NCBI GenBank assembly: GCA_002085375.1
Contig: NATP01000001.1
Location: 1-40,562, forward strand
Source: a candidate division Zixibacteria bacterium 4484_95
GTDB lineage: Bacteria > Zixibacteria > MSB-5A5 > UBA10806 > 4484-95
Length of the DNA: 40,562 bases
Reading direction: 5' to 3'
Part shown: positions 36,182 through 40,562 of the stretch, one piece after another
Numbering within the stretch: the stretch's first letter is position 1
Layout of the letters: the number at the start of each line of letters is the position of its first letter
Made by a program: the position numbers and the translations under genes
The notes under the pieces: generated by a model
Databases searched by the model: none
What the model was told of the DNA's origin: nothing
Seen by the model: only the letters and a program-made list of their open reading frames with translations

Positions 36182-37051
36182 TTATCTTAAGGATATTATT
36201 ACATCACAGGGTAATCCTGGTTTTAATATGCCACCATGGCTTGAGGAGGAAATTTTAATTGCAAAAACTTGCTTAACCCTTTCCTCTTTCGTCTGAATAT
36301 TTTTTGGAGTGAATTCAGCCTTGTCAGAAATGTATTTAATCTTTCCGGGTAATGATTTCTGCGGGTAAGAATCGACTTGTATGGCGACTTCCTGGCCAAG
36401 CTTAACTTTACCGAGATATATTTCGGGAAGGTATATTTTAACAGTCAAATCCTCAAGGTTGGCTATTGTTATAACCGGCGCTCCTGCCGTGATGACCTCG
36501 CCAGGTTCATGCATTCGGTTAATCACCTTACCACTTATAAATGATTTTAAAATCGCATAGCCCAGCCTTATTTCCGCCAGTTCGTATGTGGCTTTAGCAG
36601 CCTCAAGGTTTTTCCTGGCGGATTCAAGTTGGGCTTTGACCTGTCGTTTCTGGTCGGCTAAATCATCATATTGGGACTGGCTCGAGCCGCCGGTTGGTAG
36701 AAGCTGTTTGATTTTGGAAAGGTTACGCTGGATTGTTTCAAGCTGGACCTCAAGTTGAGTGATGGATGCTTTGAAGGCTTCGTAACTTTTATGGGCTTGA
36801 CCCACAATGGCAGAGAGTTCGGTCGTATCCAGAACTGCCACCACGACATTTGAGTCAATTAAGTCGCCCTCATCATAAAATATTTCTGTTATTTGTCCTG
36901 AAATCCTAAAAGAGAGGTCATATTCGACAGCCTCTATAACGCCTGATAATATTAACTTGTCTGATTCTACTCTGCGGGAAAAGCTAAGATATATGACCAG
37001 TGCGGATACCAATACCATAAATAAGATTCCGAAAACAATTACTCGTTTCAA
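36182..37051 (-). CDS. HlyD-family periplasmic adaptor (YbhG/YhiI-like)
   Basis: A 289-residue adaptor with an N-terminal anchor (VIVFGILFMVLVSALVIYLSF), the first half-lipoyl (GVIEAVEYDLSFRISGQITE), an alpha-hairpin with the GGSSQSQYDDLADQKRQVKAQ turn region, the second half-lipoyl (ILKSFISGKVINRMHEPGEV), and the beta-barrel. TTG 37051 is preferred because TGGAGG ends five bases before it; a longer TTG at 37063 would put that site inside the gene. It heads the second export cassette, whose outer-membrane partner may be the TolC encoded at 23.8 kb or one elsewhere. Confidence 0.9.
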   Translation of the reverse strand: MKRVIVFGILFMVLVSALVIYLSFSRRVESDKLILSGVIEAVEYDLSFRISGQITEIFYDEGDLIDSNVVVAVLDTTELSAIVGQAHKSYEAFKASITQLEVQLETIQRNLSKIKQLLPTGGSSQSQYDDLADQKRQVKAQLESARKNLEAAKATYELAEIRLGYAILKSFISGKVINRMHEPGEVITAGAPVITIANLEDLTVKIYLPEIYLGKVKLGQEVAIQVDSYPQKSLPGKIKYISDKAEFTPKNIQTKEERVKQVFAIKISSSSHGGILKPGLPCDVIISLR

Positions 37052-37089
37052 CTCGGCCTCCAATCGTTACATATATTCAATAAAATTCC

Positions 37090-37118
37090 CTAATATCCTA
37101 TCATTAAATATTAGTCAA
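37090..37118 (-). promoter_or_regulatory. Putative sigma70-type promoter of the adaptor-ABC-2 operon
   Basis: On the minus strand TTGACT (37118 to 37113) is followed after 17 bp by TATTAG (37095 to 37090), matching four of six consensus bases. Transcription would begin near 37083, some 30 bases before the TTG start and its TGGAGG site. Confidence 0.45.
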
Positions 37119-37266
37119 GCAAAAATATCGAGATTTGGAAATATCCTCCATGTTTTTAAGGTTAACAAATGCAATATGGTGGTTACTGAAATATTCGTGT
37201 ATTGCTTTTGTTTTGTACAAGTTCCGGTGCACCAGTATGGAATAAAATTGTTTTTGATATAAAAAA

Positions 37267-37295
37267 ATTGACAACAGTATCTTCTGAATATAGAA
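37267..37295 (+). promoter_or_regulatory. Strong sigma70-type promoter placed for a leaderless transcript
   Basis: A consensus TTGACA (37267-37272), an exact 17-bp spacer, and TAGAAT (37290-37295, five of six). The ATG at 37303 lies seven bases after the -10 box, at the expected transcription start. The bases before the ATG are an A-tract with no Shine-Dalgarno, consistent with a leaderless mRNA. Confidence 0.6.
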
Positions 37296-37302
37296 TAAAA
37301 AC

Positions 37303-38082
37303 ATGAAGCTATTTTCGGTTATTTACCTTGTAGTGGTTATGATGATGGCATGTTCTTCGCATAACGAAAAGACAGAACAATCCGAAAAGCACCCCGACAG
37401 GCTGAAGATGAAATTTAGGGACATCACAGAGATTGCCCGCCTGCGAAGGTTAACCGATCTAAAAAAAGATATGAATCCTTTCTTCTCTGCTGATGGAGAT
37501 AGGATATATTTTACCCGCCTTTTAATCCCTACTCCGGCTGATACCGAAGGTGTTCTCTCTGAGGCCAGAGAACGGTATTTTTCAATCGATTATAAAAACG
37601 ATATACTGTATTTACTGGAAGGTGTACCTGATAATCCTCAACCTGATATAATACAGGCCAAGGCATTACCTGAAATGGCTACAGAAAAACCATTGTTTGG
37701 ATACCAAACCTCAGAGGCAATCTATTTCTGTGCTCGCAACAGGGCCAGAAATTATTTTACCAACATTTACAAGCTTGTAAACGACTCCCTTATTCAAATT
37801 ACCTATGGACACAAACCGGCTTTATTAAAAGCGATATCTCCCGACCAGCGGTACCTTGTTTTTCTCTATGGGGAAAGATCTTCACAAATCGTAGTCTTAG
37901 ATTTGCGCACTGATGAGTTTTATGCAGTTCCAAAAAGCGAAATTGAATCCGATAGATTTGATTTCTCACCAAGTTTCTCTCCCGATAGCAGATACTTTGT
38001 CTTTTTACGCTCTGGTGAATTGTATCGAAAAGGATTAACACCGTTTGGAAATATCTGGCTTGTAGAGTTTAAGGATGAGTAA
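37303..38082 (+). CDS. Probable lipoprotein with PD40/TolB-like beta-propeller repeats
   Basis: A 259-residue protein with an N-terminal helix ending in a lipobox-like MMAC (Cys near residue 17), so probably a lipoprotein. Three or more PD40 signatures are visible: PFFSADGDRIYFTR, AISPDQRYLVFLYG and FSPSFSPDSRYFVFLR. The propeller is short compared with TolB (about four blades at most). It could bind a partner in the periplasm. The start is set by the promoter position; no ribosome site is present. Confidence 0.72.
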   Translation: MKLFSVIYLVVVMMMACSSHNEKTEQSEKHPDRLKMKFRDITEIARLRRLTDLKKDMNPFFSADGDRIYFTRLLIPTPADTEGVLSEARERYFSIDYKNDILYLLEGVPDNPQPDIIQAKALPEMATEKPLFGYQTSEAIYFCARNRARNYFTNIYKLVNDSLIQITYGHKPALLKAISPDQRYLVFLYGERSSQIVVLDLRTDEFYAVPKSEIESDRFDFSPSFSPDSRYFVFLRSGELYRKGLTPFGNIWLVEFKDE

Positions 38083-38240
38083 TAAATACATAATATATTT
38101 CTGGTGAAAATCCTTATGTGTATGAGCAAAGCGAACCACCCGTGAAAAAAATTTGTGAACAAATATCTTAAGTTGGGTTGTTATGAATGCAGGTCAGGGT
38201 TTTTACAGTTTTTATTTTATAATTACAAGGTTCCCACCTG

Positions 38241-38275
38241 AGCGGGAATAAGGGCTATAAGGGTCTTTTCCCGCT
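38241..38275 (+). terminator. Hairpin followed by a pyrimidine tract, probable terminator
   Basis: AGCGGGAA (38241-38248) pairs perfectly with TTCCCGCT (38268-38275) across a 19-base loop, followed by TTCTTTTCTCTTG. It lies 158 bp after the lipoprotein gene and just before the tRNA promoter. The loop is longer than usual for an intrinsic terminator. Confidence 0.5.
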
Positions 38276-38285
38276 TTCTTTTCTC

Positions 38286-38316
38286 TTGATTTTATGTAAA
38301 TATTAAATATTATAAT
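38286..38316 (+). promoter_or_regulatory. Putative tRNA promoter abutting the mature 5' end
   Basis: TATAAT at 38311-38316 is perfect; TTGATT at 38286-38291 could be the -35 box with a 19-bp spacer. The tRNA begins at 38323, only six bases after the -10 box, leaving almost no 5' leader. Confidence 0.4.
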
Positions 38317-38322
38317 CGTAGT

Positions 38323-38400
38323 CGGGGCGTAGCGCAGTCTGGTTAGCGCACTTGCTTGGGGTGCAAGAGGTCGGCCGTTCAAATCGGCTCGCCCCGACCA
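38323..38400 (+). tRNA. tRNA-Pro (anticodon GGG)
   Basis: The cloverleaf is complete. Acceptor arms CGGGGCG and CGCCCCG pair fully, followed by discriminator A and an encoded CCA. The D-arm region is GCGCAGTCTGGTTAGCGC. The anticodon stem is CTTGC/GCAAG around loop TTGGGGT, giving anticodon GGG, which reads proline CCC and CCU codons. The T-stem GGCCG/CGGCT encloses TTCAAAT with one G-U pair. Confidence 0.95.
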
Positions 38401-38483
38401 TTAATATTGTGATTTTAAATATCGATCCCGGTGTGGTTTTAGACCTGATTTAGAAAGCTGTTATAAATAAAAGAGGATACATC

Positions 38484-39290
38484 ATGTCCAAGATATATAT
38501 CCAACCTGTGCAAGAGGACACTTTCGACAAATTTTTATCTTATGCCAAAGAGAATGATTTTAACATGGAGATTGCCTTATTTGCCTTTAGCGATGTATTG
38601 GATTCAAACTGGAATGACATATTAAAAAATATCGAGGACAAACTTCAGGGTTTTAAGGGTGAAATTTCTCTTCACGGAGCGTTCATGGAACTTGTTGTTC
38701 ATAGCAGGGATAAGAAAATCAGGGAGGTTGCTAAAAGCAGGATTTATCAGAACCTTGAAATAGCTGAAACGCTAAATGCAAAATATATTGTCTTTCATGG
38801 TAACTTTAATCCTCTTATAAGACAGAAATCTTATATAGAAAACTGGGTTGAGCGAAATACGTCATTTTGGTCGGATGCCCTTGATAAGTTTGATATAGTG
38901 GTTGTGCTGGAAAATTTGTGGGAACCAACACCAGCGATATTCAGAGAGTTACTGGATAACGTTAATCATAATCGCCTTAAGGTGTGTTTTGATACCGGTC
39001 ACGTAAATCTTTTCTCTAAATCTCCCTTTGAGGAGTGGTTCAATGTATTGGGGGATGATATCGTTTATATGCATATTAACGATAATAAAGGGGATTTTGA
39101 TAGCGAGCTTGTTCCGGGAGAGGGTTCGATAGATTGGAAAAGTATTTCAGAACTAATTGAAAAATACAAGATTGCTCCTGAAATAATTTTTGAAGTCGGG
39201 ACACTGGAAAAAGTTGGCAAATCGATAAGATATTTTAAGAGAAATAAAATTTATCCGTTTAATGGATACGGGAAAAAAATAGGGCAATAG
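38484..39290 (+). CDS. Xylose-isomerase-like TIM-barrel protein (sugar phosphate isomerase/epimerase family)
   Basis: A 268-residue protein of the AP-endonuclease-2/sugar isomerase superfamily. Metal-site motifs follow the family order: YIVFHGNFNP, VVLENLW, VCFDTGHVNLFS, YMHINDNKGDFDSE followed by PGEGSIDW, and IIFEVGT. These give the expected Glu, Asp, His, His and Glu ligands. AGAGGA precedes ATG 38484. Substrate cannot be told; neighbours (tRNA, CPBP protease) do not help. A DNA-repair endonuclease IV function is less likely because its extra zinc motifs are absent. Confidence 0.82.
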   Translation: MSKIYIQPVQEDTFDKFLSYAKENDFNMEIALFAFSDVLDSNWNDILKNIEDKLQGFKGEISLHGAFMELVVHSRDKKIREVAKSRIYQNLEIAETLNAKYIVFHGNFNPLIRQKSYIENWVERNTSFWSDALDKFDIVVVLENLWEPTPAIFRELLDNVNHNRLKVCFDTGHVNLFSKSPFEEWFNVLGDDIVYMHINDNKGDFDSELVPGEGSIDWKSISELIEKYKIAPEIIFEVGTLEKVGKSIRYFKRNKIYPFNGYGKKIGQ

Positions 39291-39382
39291 TTCATTTAAT
39301 GTGATAAGATGCCATTATCAATATATTTTCAAATTAACCGTTTACGTTTTCTTATGATTAGCTGAAATTTAATAATCGCTGA

Positions 39383-40132
39383 ATGAAAGGAAAAGTTGTT
39401 ATTATGGATGTTTTCAAAAACAAGGTTGTCGTTGTTGCCATCAGAATTATCGTTGTCATATTTCTTGGCTTATTTATACTTAATATTTCTTCACTAGTAA
39501 TGATGTTTTCTCTTGTCTCACCGGACTTATTGAAATCAAAACCTTGGTTAGGTGGGTTTTCTACTCATACGACAATGCTGGTTCTTTCTGTCCTTATAAT
39601 GCTGGCATTAAGTAAAGGTAAAATTGCCACTTACGGTTTCAAGTTGGCGAGGAATATCCAGTTAAAACGGATTGTACTGTTGAGCCTGGTTATTGGAATT
39701 ATTGGAACCTTAATACAATCTTGCATTCCAAGGGAAGAGACCGCATTCTCTTTTTTAGGGGACTATTCCTTTATCCAGATAATGATTTTTGTTTGGATTT
39801 ATGCAAGTATCTGTGAGGAGGTATTAACCCGGGGGTTAATCCAGGGCTGTCTTGAACCATTAACAAAATTTGGTTTTTCAGTATTTAAATTGCATATCAG
39901 TCTTCCCGTGTTGATAAGCGCTTTATTTTTTGCATTTATGCATATCATGTTATTGACGACAGGGATGGGTAATGCCACGGTGTTTATCATTGTATTATTT
40001 GCATTTATACTTGGGATTATCGCCGGTTATTATCGTCAGAAAACAGAAAGCTTGATCCCGGCCATAATTGTCCACATGTTTTTTAATATAGGTGGAACAT
40101 GTGCAGGTTTGTTGACTGGATTGCCTGTATAA
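39383..40132 (+). CDS. CPBP-family intramembrane metalloprotease (CAAX/bacteriocin-processing type)
   Basis: A 249-residue membrane protein with about seven helices. The three catalytic motifs are present: EEVLTRG (E145, E146, R150), FFAFMH with the first His, and IIVHMFFN with the second His and Asn. Such glutamate proteases process prenylated proteins in eukaryotes. In bacteria roles include bacteriocin self-immunity and regulation, but most are uncharacterised. ATG 39404 is an alternative start because AAAGGA lies 12 bases before it, whereas ATG 39383 has no ribosome site. Confidence 0.88.
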   Translation: MKGKVVIMDVFKNKVVVVAIRIIVVIFLGLFILNISSLVMMFSLVSPDLLKSKPWLGGFSTHTTMLVLSVLIMLALSKGKIATYGFKLARNIQLKRIVLLSLVIGIIGTLIQSCIPREETAFSFLGDYSFIQIMIFVWIYASICEEVLTRGLIQGCLEPLTKFGFSVFKLHISLPVLISALFFAFMHIMLLTTGMGNATVFIIVLFAFILGIIAGYYRQKTESLIPAIIVHMFFNIGGTCAGLLTGLPV

Positions 40133-40245
40133 ATTATCAATGTCTTTGCTGCATAGTGATTGAAATAGGTGAGTGAACCCAATGGTGTTGTGTCCCTAAT
40201 TTCCTCTTGTTTTTACATTAAACATAGTGTAATATCTTCTAAGTT

Positions 40246-40562
40246 ATGCAGAATGTCGAACTGATAATAGTCTTTGTGACTTGCCGACCTGATGATGCTG
40301 AAAAAATCGCCCGGGTTCTGGTTGAAGAAAGGTTTGCCGCCTGTGTGAATATAATTCCGGTGAAATCTGTTTATCACTGGCGGGATGAACTTTGCCGTGA
40401 TGAGGAGTCATTACTCGTGATAAAATCAAACTCTGGAATTTATAAGCGTCTTGAAAAGAGAATAAAAGATATTCACCCTTATGATGTTCCTGAAATAGTT
40501 GCCGTAAAAACGGAAGCCGTGGAGGATGAGTATCTTAAATGGGTGTTAAAACAAACGGGGGG
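40246..40562 (+). CDS. cutA: CutA1-like divalent-ion tolerance protein, truncated at the window edge
   Basis: Reading from ATG 40246 gives about 105 residues with the CutA pattern: VFVTCRPDDAEKIARVLVEERFAACVN, then VKSVYHWRDELCRDEE, LLVIKSN, IKDIHPYDVPEIVAV, and EYLKWV near the C-terminus. No stop codon is reached before the window ends, but the length shows that only a few residues are missing. CutA forms very stable trimers; its copper-tolerance role is disputed. Confidence 0.9.
   Translation, partial: MQNVELIIVFVTCRPDDAEKIARVLVEERFAACVNIIPVKSVYHWRDELCRDEESLLVIKSNSGIYKRLEKRIKDIHPYDVPEIVAVKTEAVEDEYLKWVLKQTG

Noticed and set aside
39302-39320. TGATAA/TTATCA hairpin after the TIM-barrel gene as a terminator
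   Set aside because: The stem is six AT-rich pairs with no proper T-tract, too weak to support a call.
1-40562. CRISPR array, prophage, integrative element or insertion sequence
   Set aside because: No regularly spaced repeats, transposase, integrase or phage structural genes were seen; the tRNA has no repeated 3' end nearby to suggest an attachment site.

Overview
The window reads as about 40.5 kb of a low-GC (roughly 40% by eye) diderm bacterium. TolC, TonB/ExbB/ExbD, HlyD-type adaptors and a probable lipoprotein show an outer membrane. Two tandem proteins with the GWxTD motif point to the Bacteroidota/FCB superphylum or a neighbouring uncultivated phylum (Zixibacteria-like lineages are one candidate). 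I cannot fix the phylum from sequence alone. There is no transposase, phage gene, CRISPR array or rRNA. Both ends lack flanking context, and the last gene (cutA) runs off the right edge.

Layout. 1-9 kb, + strand: a PhaR-domain/phasin-like protein, a UbiB/AarF kinase-like protein, an RlmD-type 23S rRNA methyltransferase, a broken DUF885 peptidase, and a two-gene Mre11/Rad50-like module. 9-16 kb: a broken MATE exporter, a large five-PAS hybrid histidine kinase on the minus strand, a 750-bp noncoding stretch rich in inverted repeats, then mrp and a NifU-like gene for Fe-S cluster handling. 16-26 kb, minus strand: YIP1-family protein, TolC, MacA-like adaptor, ABC ATPase, two MacB-like permeases and two GWxTD proteins, together resembling a tripartite efflux/export locus. 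26-32 kb, minus strand: a TPR protein, an eight-helix membrane protein, ExbB, two ExbDs and TonB, together an energised envelope system. 32-37 kb, minus strand: a second exporter (adaptor, two ABC ATPases, two ABC-2 permeases), resembling E. coli YbhGFSR but with the double ATPase split into two genes. 37-40.5 kb, + strand: a PD40 lipoprotein, tRNA-Pro(GGG), a TIM-barrel epimerase-like protein, a CPBP membrane protease and cutA.

The most unusual item is the Mre11/Rad50-like pair at 5.7-8.9 kb. The nuclease-like partner has lost most metal-binding residues (GD to GN, GNHD to GQHD, HG to IG, GHxH to GGQP). The ATPase partner carries a hydrophobic hairpin where SbcC/Rad50 would have its zinc hook. 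Together they look like a membrane-tethered, probably nuclease-dead SMC-like complex rather than a standard DNA-end nuclease. Other points worth following are two genes broken by internal deletions, an asymmetric pair of ABC ATPases, and several sigma70-like promoters whose -10 box lies almost on the start codon or tRNA 5' end, suggesting leaderless transcripts.
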